Positions 47,931 to 57,571 of a stretch of 64,000 nucleotides of DNA are shown here, one piece after another. The notes beneath the pieces are model-generated. The model was given only the letters and a program-made list of their open reading frames with translations, did not search any database and had not been told where the DNA came from. This DNA comes from Nonomuraea purpurea (GTDB lineage: Bacteria > Actinomycetota > Actinomycetes > Streptosporangiales > Streptosporangiaceae): the NCBI RefSeq assembly GCF_042650645.1, contig NZ_JBHSBI010000015.1, positions 124,001 to 188,000 of the forward strand, read 5' to 3'. The stretch's first letter is position 1; each line of letters opens with the position of its first letter. Position numbers and translations under genes: made by a program.

Positions 47931-49229
47931 ATGAACGACTTCGACACCAAGGAACGCATCGCGGCCCAGCTCCTCGCGGTGCGCGACCGTTCGCTGACCT
48001 ACACCGAGGCCGACGACGATCTCCTGCTGCGCCAGCACTCCCCGCTGATGTCGCCCCTGGTGTGGGACCTCGCGCACGTGGGCAACTACGAAGAGTTGTG
48101 GGTGCTGCGGGAAGCCGCGGGCATCACGCCCCTGCGCCCCGAGATCGACGACATCTACGACGCCTTCAAGACCCCGCGCAAGGACCGCCCCACCCTGCCC
48201 TTCATGGGCCCGGTCGAGGCCCGCCGCTACATCGAGGGCGTGCGCGGGCGGGTGCTCGACGTCCTCGACACGATCGACCTGGACGACCCCGCGCCGCTGC
48301 ACCGCGACGGTTTCGTGTTCGGCCTGGTGATCCAGCACGAGCACCAGCACGACGAGACCATGCTCGCCACCTGGCAGCTCTCGGGCCAGCCGGGCCTGGT
48401 TCGCGACGGCGACCTGCCGCAGGGCCGCGACCGGGGCCCGGAGGAGGTGTACATCCCGGCGGGCCCCTTCCAGATGGGCACCACCACCCTCCCGTGGGCC
48501 TACGACAACGAACGCCCCGGCCACCGGGTGGACCTGCCCGCGTACTGGATCGACCGGCTCCCCGTCGGCAACCGCGCCTACGCGGCCTTCATCGAGGGCG
48601 GCGGCTACGACGACCCACGCTGGTGGACCCCCGAGGGCTGGCAGTGGCGCCGCGGCACCGACTCCACCGCCCCCCTGTTCTGGACCAGGGACGGCGACAC
48701 GTGGTGGCGTACCCGCTTCGGCCGCGCCGAGCCCGTCCCGATGGACGAGCCGGTCCAGCACGTGTGCTGGTACGAGGCCGACGCCTACGCCCGCTGGGCC
48801 GGCAAGCGGCTGCCGACCGAGGCCGAATGGGAGAAGGCCTGCGGCTGGGACCCGAAGGAGCAGCGGGCCCGCCGCTACCCGTGGGGCGAGCAGGAACCGG
48901 GGCCCGACCTGGCCAACCTCGGCCACCGCGCCGCCCGGCCCGCGCCCTTGGGCGCCTACCCGGCGGGGGCCGGCGCGTACGGGGTCGAGCAGATGATCGG
49001 AGACGTCTGGGAGTGGACCGGCTCCTGGTTCCACCCGTACCCGGGCTTCCGCAGCTTCCCGTACAAGGAGTACAGCGAGGTGTTCTTCGGACAGGAGTAC
49101 CGGGTGCTGCGCGGCGGCTCGTGGGCGGCCGACCCGGCGGCGGTGCGGACGACGTTCAGGAACTGGGACTATCCGATCCGCCGGCAGATCTTCACCGGGT
49201 TCCGGTGCGCGCGTTCGGAACGGGACTGA
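47931..49229 (+). CDS. egtB: ergothioneine sulfoxide synthase EgtB
   Basis: 432 residues. The DinB-like N-terminal domain supplies the iron ligands His49 (WDLAHVGN) and His136/His140 in the HX3HXE motif HEHQHDE. The C-terminal FGE-sulfatase-type domain is clear (GPFQMGTTTLPWAYDNERPG, then RLPTEAEWEKACGW and LRGGSWAADPAAVRTTFRNW). EgtB uses oxygen and non-haem iron to join gamma-glutamylcysteine to hercynine. It is 70 bp after egtA and 1 bp before egtC. Confidence 0.96.
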   Translation: MNDFDTKERIAAQLLAVRDRSLTYTEADDDLLLRQHSPLMSPLVWDLAHVGNYEELWVLREAAGITPLRPEIDDIYDAFKTPRKDRPTLPFMGPVEARRYIEGVRGRVLDVLDTIDLDDPAPLHRDGFVFGLVIQHEHQHDETMLATWQLSGQPGLVRDGDLPQGRDRGPEEVYIPAGPFQMGTTTLPWAYDNERPGHRVDLPAYWIDRLPVGNRAYAAFIEGGGYDDPRWWTPEGWQWRRGTDSTAPLFWTRDGDTWWRTRFGRAEPVPMDEPVQHVCWYEADAYARWAGKRLPTEAEWEKACGWDPKEQRARRYPWGEQEPGPDLANLGHRAARPAPLGAYPAGAGAYGVEQMIGDVWEWTGSWFHPYPGFRSFPYKEYSEVFFGQEYRVLRGGSWAADPAAVRTTFRNWDYPIRRQIFTGFRCARSERD

Positions 49230-49230
49230 C

Positions 49231-49938
49231 ATGTGCAGGCACGCCGCATGGCTGGGCGCGGCCCGGCCGCTCACCTGGCTCATCCACGACCCTGAGCACG
49301 GGCTGCTCACGCAGTCGTACGCGCCGCGCCGCCAGCGCCAGGGCCTGATCAACGCCGACGGGTACGGCATGGGCTGGTATGTCCCCGGCCGCGACGAACC
49401 CGTCCGGTACCGCCGCGCCGTGCCCATGTGGACCGACGCCAACCTGCCCGCGCTCGCCTCGGTCGCCCGCTCGACCTGCCTGCTGGCGGCCGTGCGCTCG
49501 GCCACTGTCGGCATGCCCGTCGAGGAGAGCGCCACCGCCCCGTTCACCGACAGGAACTGGCTGCTCAGCCACAACGGCCGGGTCGCCAGGGACGCGGTGC
49601 GGCCCCTGGCCGACGGCGCGGAGAGCGCGTGCGACGCCGCCTGGGTGGCTGCCGCCGTGTTCCAGCGCGGCCGCGCCGGGCTCGGCCTGGCCGAGGCGCT
49701 GGCCGAGGTCGTCGTGAACGCCGGCTCCAAGGACCCCGCCGCCCGCCTGAACCTCCTCGCCTGCGACGGCACGTCGATCGCCGCGACCGTCTGGGGCGAC
49801 ACGCTCTTCGTCCACCGGCTGTCCGACGGCGTGCTCGTGGCCAGCGAGCCGTTCGACGACCTGCCGGGCTGGCAGGCCGTCGAAGACCGCAGCCTGCTGA
49901 CCGTCACCGCCGGTGACGTGCGCGTCCAGCCCCTGTGA
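49231..49938 (+). CDS. egtC: ergothioneine biosynthesis amidohydrolase EgtC
   Basis: 235 residues. It is an Ntn-type class II glutamine amidotransferase with nucleophile Cys2 (MCRHAAWLG), then QGLINADGYGMGWY and NWLLSHNGRV. It removes the gamma-glutamyl group from the sulfoxide made by EgtB. It starts 1 bp after the egtB stop, which implies translational coupling. Confidence 0.95.
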   Translation: MCRHAAWLGAARPLTWLIHDPEHGLLTQSYAPRRQRQGLINADGYGMGWYVPGRDEPVRYRRAVPMWTDANLPALASVARSTCLLAAVRSATVGMPVEESATAPFTDRNWLLSHNGRVARDAVRPLADGAESACDAAWVAAAVFQRGRAGLGLAEALAEVVVNAGSKDPAARLNLLACDGTSIAATVWGDTLFVHRLSDGVLVASEPFDDLPGWQAVEDRSLLTVTAGDVRVQPL

Positions 49939-49958
49939 TCTCACCTCAGGAGGATCCC

Positions 49959-50939
49959 ATGACCGTCAGTCAGTCGATCGTACATGTGATCAACCACCTC
50001 GACCGCGACTATCTGCGCCAAGCCCTCGAACACGACGTCGGCGTCGGCCTGACGGCCTCGCCCAAGTGGCTGCCGCCCAAGTGGTTCTACGACGCCACCG
50101 GCAGCGAACTGTTCTCCCGTATAACCCGATTGCCGGAGTACTACCCGACCCGCAGGGAGCTGTCCATCCTGCGGACGCGGGCCGTCGACCTGGCGGCCGA
50201 CAGCGGCGCCGACACGCTGGTCGAGCTGGGCTCGGGGACCAGCGAGAAGACCGTGCTGCTGCTCGACGCGCTCGCGCACGCGGGCACGCTGCGCACCTAC
50301 ACGCCCGTGGACGTGGACGCGGTCACCCTGGAGTCGGCGGCCGGACGGGTGGCCGGACGCTACCCGGGCCTCGCGGTGCGCGCGGTGTGCGCCGACTTCG
50401 AACGCCACCTGGCGCTGCTGCCGCGTACCGGGCGGCGGATGGTGGCCTTCCTCGGCGGCACCATCGGGAACCTGGAGCCGGGCGTGCGCTCGGTCTTCCT
50501 CAAGGAACTGCGCGCCACGCTGCGGCCGGGGGACACGTTCCTGCTCGGGGCCGACCTGATCAAGGACACCGGGCGGCTGGTCGCGGCCTACGACGACGCC
50601 GCCGGGGTGACGGCCGCCTTCAACAGGAACGTGCTGCGGGTGGTCAACCGCGAGCTCGACGCCGACTTCGACGCCGAGGCGTTCGAGCACGTGGCGGTCT
50701 ACGACGAACGCCACGACTGGATCGAGATGCGGCTGCGGGCCGTACGGGACATGCGGGTCTGGGTCGGCGCGATCGGGCTCGGCGTGGACTTCACGGCGGG
50801 GGAGGAGATGCGTACCGAGATCAGCGCCAAGTTCCGTCAGGAGGGGCTGCGCAGGGAGCTCGCGGCGGCGGGCTTCCGGGTACGCCGCAGCTACACCGAC
50901 CCCGACGACGACTTCACGCTGGTCCTGGCCGAAGCGTGA
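49959..50939 (+). CDS. egtD: L-histidine N(alpha)-methyltransferase EgtD
   Basis: 326 residues from ATG 49959, preceded by CAGGAGGA; an in-frame ATG 24 bases earlier lacks a good site. Characteristic blocks are PKWLPPKWFYDATGSELFSR, LPEYYPTRRELSIL, LVELGSGTSEKTVLLLDAL for AdoMet, FLGGTIGNLEPG and the C-terminal RTEISAKFRQEGL. It trimethylates histidine to hercynine, the acceptor for EgtB. Its stop overlaps the GTG start of egtE. Confidence 0.96.
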   Translation: MTVSQSIVHVINHLDRDYLRQALEHDVGVGLTASPKWLPPKWFYDATGSELFSRITRLPEYYPTRRELSILRTRAVDLAADSGADTLVELGSGTSEKTVLLLDALAHAGTLRTYTPVDVDAVTLESAAGRVAGRYPGLAVRAVCADFERHLALLPRTGRRMVAFLGGTIGNLEPGVRSVFLKELRATLRPGDTFLLGADLIKDTGRLVAAYDDAAGVTAAFNRNVLRVVNRELDADFDAEAFEHVAVYDERHDWIEMRLRAVRDMRVWVGAIGLGVDFTAGEEMRTEISAKFRQEGLRRELAAAGFRVRRSYTDPDDDFTLVLAEA

Positions 50940-52174
50940 CGCCGCAGCCGGGGACCCGGACCGAAGCCGCCTGCGAGAGACGGGCCGACTTCAAGGAGGA
51001 GAGGCACGCCGTCGTCGGGGAGAACGTCGATTTCGACGGGCAGGTCGGGGAGAGGTGGCGCGCCGCGCGGAGCGTGCTGCCCCCCGGCCACCTCGACGCG
51101 GCCGGCTGCAACGTGCCCAGCGACGGGGTATTCGACGCCGTCGTGGGGCACCTGCGGCTGGAACGCGAACGCGGCGGCTACGCGGCCGTCCCCGACCTCA
51201 CCGAGACGAAGTCGTCCCTGGCCGCGCTCGTCGGCGCAGGTCACGCGGACGTGGCGTTCACCGAGAGCGGGACGGCCGCGATGGCTGCCCTGCTGGGCGG
51301 CTGGCGGCTCCCGCCCGGCAGCCGCGTCGGCCACCCGCGCACCGAGTACGGCAGCACGCTGATGCTCCTGCGCCGCCTGGCCGCCGCCCGCGACTGGAAC
51401 CTGGTCGACCTGCCGGTGGACGACCACACCCGCCTCGACATGGACGCCCTGCGGACCCGGCTGGCGGCCGGTCTCGACCTGGTGGTCGTCTCGCACGTCG
51501 CCTCCCATCGCGGGGTCGTGCAGCCCGCCGCCGAGATCGGGGCGTTGTGCCGCGCGTCCGGGGTCCCGTTCGTGCTGGACGTCTGCCAGTCGCTCGGGCA
51601 CGTCGAGGCACGGGGGTCGGGCGCGAGCGCGTACGTGGGCACCTCGCGCAAGTGGCTGGCGGGGCCGCGCGGCGTCGGCTTCCTGATCGCCCCCGGCCTC
51701 ACGCCCGCCATGGACGCCGCCGCGCCCACCCTCACCGGTCACCTCTGGAGGACGCCGGATGAGGAGCCGGTGCCGCTGCCCGGCGCGGTCCGCTACGAGA
51801 GCTCGGAGGGGCCGATCGCGGCCCGCGTCGGCCTCGGCGTGGCCGCTCTGGAACTCCTGCGGCTCGGCCCGCCGGCGGTCCACGCCCATCTGGCGGACCT
51901 CGGCCGTACCGCCCGGGGGCTGCTCGACGGGGCCGGAGGCTGGCGCGTGGCCGAGCCGCAGGACGAGCCGTCCGCCCTGATCACGCTGAGGCCGCCGCCC
52001 GGCGACACGGCCGAGCACGCCGCCGTCCGGGCGTCGGAGGCGTCCCTGCTGGTCAACGTCGTTCCGGTCGGTCGTGCGCCGCTGGACCTGCGCGAGCCCG
52101 TGCTCCGCGTTTCCCCGCCGCCGGGCACGCGCCTGGAGACGCTGGAAGCGCTCGCCCGCGTCCTGGCCTGCTGA
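50936..52174 (+). CDS. egtE: ergothioneine PLP-dependent C-S lyase EgtE
   Basis: 412 residues from GTG 50936, which overlaps the egtD stop (GTGA). It has a fold type I aminotransferase-V domain with PLP Lys in YVGTSRKWLAGPRGVGF and VLDVCQSLGHVEARGSG. It cleaves the hercynylcysteine sulfoxide to ergothioneine. A strong ribosome-like AAGGAGGAGAGG lies inside the gene near 50994 with no start codon at a usable distance. It closes the operon before a hairpin at 52211-52244. Confidence 0.93.
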   Translation: MTPQPGTRTEAACERRADFKEERHAVVGENVDFDGQVGERWRAARSVLPPGHLDAAGCNVPSDGVFDAVVGHLRLERERGGYAAVPDLTETKSSLAALVGAGHADVAFTESGTAAMAALLGGWRLPPGSRVGHPRTEYGSTLMLLRRLAAARDWNLVDLPVDDHTRLDMDALRTRLAAGLDLVVVSHVASHRGVVQPAAEIGALCRASGVPFVLDVCQSLGHVEARGSGASAYVGTSRKWLAGPRGVGFLIAPGLTPAMDAAAPTLTGHLWRTPDEEPVPLPGAVRYESSEGPIAARVGLGVAALELLRLGPPAVHAHLADLGRTARGLLDGAGGWRVAEPQDEPSALITLRPPPGDTAEHAAVRASEASLLVNVVPVGRAPLDLREPVLRVSPPPGTRLETLEALARVLAC

Positions 52175-52210
52175 CTTACCACGGCGCCACGGGGGAGCGG
52201 CGGGGCCGGA

Positions 52211-52244
52211 ACCCCTGCCGCCGCACGGGCGGCGGCGTCGGGGT
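52211..52244. terminator. hairpin after egtE
   Basis: GCCGCCGC (52217-52224) pairs with GCGGCGGC (52229-52236) around ACGG, with outer ACCCC/GGGGT arms. It is 36 bases past the egtE stop and probably terminates the operon. Confidence 0.6.
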
Positions 52245-52449
52245 GTGCCTGCCCCTCCGGCTTTCATCCGCCCTGAGCGCGACACCGTCGTCCCAGCTCA
52301 TGCCCTGCATCCATTACCTCCTCGCATTCACGCCGGTCTGGCCGATGTCACGAGATACGCACGGCCGACCCATCGGGTTCGCCCGCGCTGAACCCTCCCG
52401 GCAATCCCGGCGTATCCCGATATATGCGATGCGGACCCTGGATTTCGCT

Positions 52450-54246
52450 ATGAAAGCGCGCACCTCCACCACCGTCGCCATTGCAGCCGCGGGCCTCATC
52501 ACCCTGGTCGCGGCGCTGCAGTTCGGCGGCGGGATGATCGAGACGGAGATCCCCGGCCTCCCCAGCGCGGGCCCGCTCACCAACTGGGGCCTGCCCGTGG
52601 CCAGGTTCTGGATGGACGTGTGCGCCGTCGCCTGCATCGGCACCCTGCTCGCCGCCGTCGTCCTGGCCCCCTCGGGCTCCCCGGAGTCGTCGGCCTGCAC
52701 CCGCGCGGCCGGCTGGTGGGCGCTCGGCCTGGCGGCCGGCGCGGCCGTGAGCTACGTGCTGACCGTGTCCAGCATGATCCCGATGCCGGTCGCCAACCTG
52801 CTCGCCTTCCCCGACCTGCTCGGCTTCGGCGCGTCGATCCCGCAGACCCAGGCCCTGCTCATCGTGCTGGCCACCGCCACCGTCCTGGTGCCGATCACGA
52901 TCGTGCCCCGCTTCCCCGGCTGGATCCGCCTGGCCCTGGCGGCGTTCGCGATCCTGCCGCCCGCCTACGTGGGCCACGCCGCCTCTTCCGGCGCGCACGA
53001 CGTCGCGGTCTCCGCGATGGTGTCCCACCTGCTGGGGGTCTCCGCCTGGGTGGGCGGTCTGGCCGCCGTGCTCGTCCACTTCCGCCGTTCCGAGCGGCTG
53101 GCGACCGTACTGCCCAGGTTCAGCACGATCGCCCTGTGCTGCTTCGCGGCCGTCGCCCTGTCGGGCCTGGTCGGCGCGTGGGTACGGCTGAGCACCCCCG
53201 CCGACCTCTGGCAGACCTCCTACGGACTGCTCCTGCTGGCCAAGACCGCCACACTCGGGCTCCTGGCCTGGTTCGGCCTGAGCCACCGCCGCCGCACGGT
53301 CCTCGGCATCGCCGAGCGGAGCGTGCGCCACACCTTCGTCCGGCTGGCCGCGGGCGAGGTGACCGTGATGGCCGTGGCGATGGGACTGGCCGTCGGCCTG
53401 TCGACCACACCGCCGCCGGTCTCCGGCCACGAAAGCGCCGCCCCGCCCCCCTCGTTCACCCCCATCGCCCTGATCACCGAGTTCCGCCTGGACCCGACGG
53501 TGCTGCTGCTCCTGGCGCTGCCCGCGATCGGCTACCTGATCGGCGTGCGCAGGCTGCCTTCCTGGCCGGCGGGCCGCACTCTGTCCTGGTACGCCGGCCT
53601 GGCGTTGATCGCGCTGGTCCTGTTCGGCGGGGGCGCGGGCTACGCCGGCACGGTGCCGTACGTCCACGCCGTCCAGCACGTCGTGCTCTCCGTCATCGCC
53701 CCCGTCCTGCTGTGCCTGGGCGCCCCGATCACCCTGGCCGCCCAGGCCACCACCGCCGCCTCCCAGTACGGCCACCTCGGCTCCCGCATGCTCGCCTGGC
53801 GGATCACCCACCCCGCGGTCCTGCTGCTCGCCGGCGCCCTGCCGGGCATCCTGCTGTACGGGACGGCCTGGCTGCCCTGGTCCCTGTCCGACTGGGCCGC
53901 CCGCCTGGCGACCCAGGCGTTGTTCGTCTGCTCGGGACTGCTGGTCTTCTGGGTGGTGGCGGGCGTGGACCCACTGCCCAGGGCGTTCCCCGCGACGGCC
54001 CGCGCCTGGCTGCTGGCCGCCGTCGCCGTCGGCCAACTCGGCCTGGGCGCCGCCCTGATGCTCGGGCCGCAGCTCGCGCCCGGCCGGCCCCCGTCGCCTG
54101 GGGTCGATCTGCTCGCCGACCAGCGCCTGGCCGGGGCCGTCTTCCTGCTCCTGCCGCTGCCGCCGCTGGCCGTGCTGGCCGTCCGCCTGACCGGGCGTCC
54201 GAGCGGGCGGGCCCGCGCCGCCCTGCGGACGGACGCGCTCGCCTGA
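52450..54246 (+). CDS. CopD/CtaG-type membrane protein fusion
   Basis: 598 residues from ATG 52450; ATG 52429 is an alternative with no better ribosome site. About 14-16 membrane segments. Residues about 1-320 are a CopD-like domain (MVSHLLGVSAWVGGLAAVLV, then LLLLAKTATLGLLAWFGLSH). Residues about 340-598 are a CtaG-like caa3-oxidase assembly domain (YVHAVQHVVLSVIAPVLLCL). This fusion is common in actinomycetes and is linked to copper delivery to cytochrome oxidase. No other copper gene is adjacent. 275 bases separate it from egtE. Confidence 0.88.
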   Translation: MKARTSTTVAIAAAGLITLVAALQFGGGMIETEIPGLPSAGPLTNWGLPVARFWMDVCAVACIGTLLAAVVLAPSGSPESSACTRAAGWWALGLAAGAAVSYVLTVSSMIPMPVANLLAFPDLLGFGASIPQTQALLIVLATATVLVPITIVPRFPGWIRLALAAFAILPPAYVGHAASSGAHDVAVSAMVSHLLGVSAWVGGLAAVLVHFRRSERLATVLPRFSTIALCCFAAVALSGLVGAWVRLSTPADLWQTSYGLLLLAKTATLGLLAWFGLSHRRRTVLGIAERSVRHTFVRLAAGEVTVMAVAMGLAVGLSTTPPPVSGHESAAPPPSFTPIALITEFRLDPTVLLLLALPAIGYLIGVRRLPSWPAGRTLSWYAGLALIALVLFGGGAGYAGTVPYVHAVQHVVLSVIAPVLLCLGAPITLAAQATTAASQYGHLGSRMLAWRITHPAVLLLAGALPGILLYGTAWLPWSLSDWAARLATQALFVCSGLLVFWVVAGVDPLPRAFPATARAWLLAAVAVGQLGLGAALMLGPQLAPGRPPSPGVDLLADQRLAGAVFLLLPLPPLAVLAVRLTGRPSGRARAALRTDALA

Positions 54247-54276
54247 CCGAGCCGGCACCAGGCGCCACCAGCTCCG

Positions 54277-55893
54277 TCAGCCGGGCAGGCGGACGGAGAG
54301 CGCGTGGTGGAAGACGTCGCGTGGGTCCCAGCGCGCCTTCACCCGCTGCAGCCGCGCGTAGTTGGCCCCGTAGTAGATCGTGGACCAGGGCACGTCCGAG
54401 GTGTTCCACTTCGGGTCGGCGTGATCGATGTCCGGGTAGTTGATGTAGGCGCCGCCGCAGTTCCCTCCGGGGGCCGGAACGCCGCCCGTGGCCGCGAACG
54501 TGCGCTGGTGCAGCCGGCGCACCCACTCCAGGTGCTCGGCCCCGTCCTGGCCCTCCTCCCAGGTCACCAGGTGGATCATCTTCAGCACGGATCGGCGCTC
54601 CACCGTGGCCGTGGCCTCCGGCCGCACCGTGTTGACCAGCCCCCCGTACGACAGCAGCCACAGCAGCCCCGTGGACGAGACCTCGCCGGCGGTCCCCAGG
54701 TGCTCGTAAGCCACGTCCGCCTGCTCGTCGGTGAGGTGTTGACGCAGGTAGGCCGACTTGCCCTTGTAACGACCCGACTCCGACGCCTCGCCGAGCGACA
54801 GCGTCCGCACCGCCTGGAACCACGGCATGCGCTCGAACGGCGGCACGAACACCTCGGGGGTGACGCCCTCGGCCACGGCCGCGAAATAGTCGCGCAGGAG
54901 CCGCTCGGCGCCGGGAACGGTGGCGGCCACCTGCGTGGGCAGGGCGATGCCGCCCGGGTCGGCGCCTGTCTGACGGCCGGGGATCAGCAGGGAGCCCCAC
55001 AGGGCGGCGTACGGGCTGTCCGGGGCGCTGTGGCGTTCGTGCCATTCGCCGTGGTTGCGCAGCAGCCGCCGGAACGACTCCTTCGTCATCCCGTTCCATG
55101 ACCACAGGGCCACGCCCGACAGGACGCTCGCGGGCGGACGGGGAAGCAGCTTGCCGGGGTCGCGGCCGCGCACGTTCGGGTCGCGCATCCAGTAGCGGGT
55201 CACGATGCCGAAGTTCCCGCCGCCGCCACCCGTGTGGGCCCACCACAGGTCGTGGTTCGGGTCGGACGGGTCCCTGGTCGCCACGACCGCCCGCGCCCGT
55301 CCCGACCGGTCGACCACCACGACCTCCACCGCGTCCAGGTAGTCGACGGTGAGGCCGTGCAGGCGGGACAGCGGCCCGTACCCGCCGCCCGCGATGTGCC
55401 CCCCGGCGGCCACGCCCCCGCATTGGCCGCCGGGGATCGTCACGCCCCAGCCGAGGTAGAGGGTGCGGTACGCCTGCATCAACGTCGCCCCCGCCTCGAT
55501 GGCGAACGCGCCCCTGCGCTCGTCGAAGTACACCTCCGACATCTCGCACAGGTCGATCACCACCTGTGCGCCGTCGCCGACGAAGTTCTCGTAGCAGTGG
55601 CCGCCGCTGCGCACGGTGACGCGGCGGCCCGCCCGCACCGCCTCGTTGACGGCCGCGACGACCTGCTCCGTCGAGCCAGGCACGTGGAAGTAGTCGGGTT
55701 GCGGGCGGAAACGCTGGTTCGTCCGGCGGACCACGAGGTCCTCGTAGCGCGCGTCACCCGGGCGTACCACGATCGGCCCGAACGCCGGGCCGCCACTGCT
55801 CGCGGCGGCGGCCGGCGCGAACGACGACGTGACCGCCGCACCGCCGAGCGCCGCCGTGCCGCCGAGAAGCCCCCGGCGTGTCATCTCACCCAC
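54277..55893 (-). CDS. secreted BBE-type FAD oxidoreductase with bicovalent-flavin motifs
   Basis: 538 residues from GTG 55891-55893; ATG 55882-55884 is possible. A twin-arginine signal (TRRGLLGGTAALGGAAV) directs folded export. The FAD_binding_4 domain has His99 in RSGGHCYENF and Cys158 in GGQCGGVAAGGH, matching the two covalent flavin attachment sites of bicovalent oxidases such as aclacinomycin and berberine-bridge-type enzymes. A C-terminal BBE motif (YINYPDIDHADP, then YYGANYARLQRVKARWDPRD) closes the fold. The substrate is probably a sugar hemiacetal or polyketide glycoside. Confidence 0.92.
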   Translation of the reverse strand: MGEMTRRGLLGGTAALGGAAVTSSFAPAAAASSGGPAFGPIVVRPGDARYEDLVVRRTNQRFRPQPDYFHVPGSTEQVVAAVNEAVRAGRRVTVRSGGHCYENFVGDGAQVVIDLCEMSEVYFDERRGAFAIEAGATLMQAYRTLYLGWGVTIPGGQCGGVAAGGHIAGGGYGPLSRLHGLTVDYLDAVEVVVVDRSGRARAVVATRDPSDPNHDLWWAHTGGGGGNFGIVTRYWMRDPNVRGRDPGKLLPRPPASVLSGVALWSWNGMTKESFRRLLRNHGEWHERHSAPDSPYAALWGSLLIPGRQTGADPGGIALPTQVAATVPGAERLLRDYFAAVAEGVTPEVFVPPFERMPWFQAVRTLSLGEASESGRYKGKSAYLRQHLTDEQADVAYEHLGTAGEVSSTGLLWLLSYGGLVNTVRPEATATVERRSVLKMIHLVTWEEGQDGAEHLEWVRRLHQRTFAATGGVPAPGGNCGGAYINYPDIDHADPKWNTSDVPWSTIYYGANYARLQRVKARWDPRDVFHHALSVRLPG

Positions 55894-56013
55894 GATGTCC
55901 CCCTGCTGCGAGTCCGGAATGTGCATCTCGAACGCTAGAAGCGCGGCCGGTTCGGCAGAATGCACCCAGATCCACACCAGGGTGGACGTAACTACACCAT
56001 CCTTGAGCCAGGT

Positions 56014-57225
56014 CTACGAGCGTGTCGTGTCGTCGTGGTGGACGGTGCCTGCCGGAGCGGAACGGCGGCGGGTGTCGACGGCCGGAGCCAGGAAGACGGC
56101 GGAGGCGACGAAGGCGAGCACCACGAGCATGGCCGAACGCAGGCCCCAATGGTCGCCGAGGAAGCCGAGCCCGGGCGGTCCGACGAGGAAGGCGACGTAC
56201 CCGATGGTGGCCACCAGGCTGACGCGGGCCGTCTCGTCAGGTCCGGTCTCTCCCGCGGCGGACAACGCGACGGGGAAGCCCAGGGACGCTCCGAGGCCCC
56301 AGAGCAGGACGGCCGCTCCGGCCAGCACGGCGCTGTCCGAGAAGATCACCAGGAGCAGGCCGAGCGCTCCTGAGACGGCGCTGGCGCGCACGACGATCGT
56401 GCGGCCGAAGCGGTCGAGGAAATAGCCGCCGGCGAAGCGGCCGATGGTCATGGAGGCGGCGAAGGCGGTGTAGACGAGGGATCCCGTGGTGGCGTTCAGG
56501 CCGTGCCCGTCGACCATGAGCAGCGGCAGCCAGTCGTTGGCGGCTCCCTCGGCCAAGGCCATCGCCAGGACGATCGCGCCGATGAGGAGGAGTTGGGTGT
56601 CCTTCCACAGCTTCGGCCGAGGATGACCGGCGTCGGCCTGGCCGGGTGCGTGGATGCCGGTGCCCGAGGGGATGAAGCGGATGGCGTACAGGAGCATCGC
56701 GGCCGTGATCAGTGTGACCGCGGCCAGATGCCAGTGCACCGGGAGGCGGGCGGCGGTGGCCGCGATGCCCGTGCCGGCGCCGAGGACGGTGCCCAGGCTG
56801 AAGCAGCCGTGCAGGATCGGCATGGTCGTCTTGCCGGTGATGCGCTCGACGTCGGCGGCATCGACATTGATCGCGACCTCGCCCCCGCCCATGCCGGCGC
56901 CGAACACGAACAGGCCCGCCATGACCAGCGGCGCGGACGACAGGAGGCTGCCGACGCTGATGACGGCCAGGCTCGCGACGATCAACGTGGTTCCCACGCC
57001 CATGACGGCTCTGGTCCCGAAGCGCGAGACGAGACGCCCTGAGGACAGGACCCCGATCATGGAGCCGAGCGAGAGGCCGAACAGAATCCAGCCCATCTGG
57101 CCGGTGGACGCCTCCAGCCGGTCGCGGATGTCCGGGGTTCGGGTCACCCATGACGACATGGCGATCCCCGGGAGGAGGAAGAACAGGAACAGCGCTTGCC
57201 GGCGCTGGCGCGTGGCGAGGTTCAT
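56014..57225 (-). CDS. MFS transporter (YbjJ/FucP-like)
   Basis: 403 residues from ATG 57223-57225 with a weak ribosome site. Twelve hydrophobic segments, with MFS loop motifs SGRLVSRFGTRAVMG after TM2 and GGYFLDRFGRTIVVR in the second half. It is convergent with nothing and 120 bp downstream of the start of the BBE oxidase gene on the same strand, but the two need not be linked. The substrate is unknown. The IS21 element sits 245 bp upstream of its start, close enough to disturb the promoter. Confidence 0.85.
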   Translation of the reverse strand: MNLATRQRRQALFLFFLLPGIAMSSWVTRTPDIRDRLEASTGQMGWILFGLSLGSMIGVLSSGRLVSRFGTRAVMGVGTTLIVASLAVISVGSLLSSAPLVMAGLFVFGAGMGGGEVAINVDAADVERITGKTTMPILHGCFSLGTVLGAGTGIAATAARLPVHWHLAAVTLITAAMLLYAIRFIPSGTGIHAPGQADAGHPRPKLWKDTQLLLIGAIVLAMALAEGAANDWLPLLMVDGHGLNATTGSLVYTAFAASMTIGRFAGGYFLDRFGRTIVVRASAVSGALGLLLVIFSDSAVLAGAAVLLWGLGASLGFPVALSAAGETGPDETARVSLVATIGYVAFLVGPPGLGFLGDHWGLRSAMLVVLAFVASAVFLAPAVDTRRRSAPAGTVHHDDTTRS

Positions 57226-57465
57226 GAAAGAGGAGGTCTCCGGGGGAGTGCGGATGTCCGGCAGGCCAGGCGCTGGCGCCCGTACAGAAGTACAGATCAA
57301 TACTAACGGGAAGAAGGATGCACATACATGATGTAAGTGCCCATAAGGGGTGAGTCTGGCACCACTCATAAATGCTGGTGAGTGGGTAGAGCCACCTGTA
57401 TGAGGAAAAAGGGACAAGTATACCATCCAGGTGCGAAAGTTGAACAAAGTGGTATCTACGACTGC
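57226..57465. other. AT-rich intergenic region between MFS gene and IS21
   Basis: About 240 bases that are much less GC-rich than the rest of the window. They include GTAC-AGAA-GTAC (57282-57293) and the inverted arms CCACTCA/TGAGTGG around 57362-57388. No gene is visible. It is the likely promoter and operator region of the MFS gene and may have been a longer regulatory region before the IS landed. Confidence 0.5.
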
Positions 57466-57470
57466 GACTC
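57466..57470. repeat. target-site duplication, left copy
   Basis: GACTC directly abuts the TGTCAATGGCC end of the IS21 element and matches the copy at 60274-60278. Confidence 0.75.
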
Positions 57471-57571
57471 TGTCAATGGCCATGAGGTTCTCCTGGTAGA
57501 TGGTCGTGGGTTCTCTGGGCTGGTGGCCACCAGAAATCCATGTTGATGGCCGGGGTGTTCCTGGTGGATGG

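Noticed and set aside
49913..50935. Upstream extension of the EgtE frame
   Set aside because: It runs through egtD in another frame; the GTG at 50936 overlapping the egtD stop is the natural start.
52243..52449. N-terminal extension of the CopD/CtaG protein
   Set aside because: Not hydrophobic and lacks a ribosome site; the first membrane segment begins just after ATG 52450.
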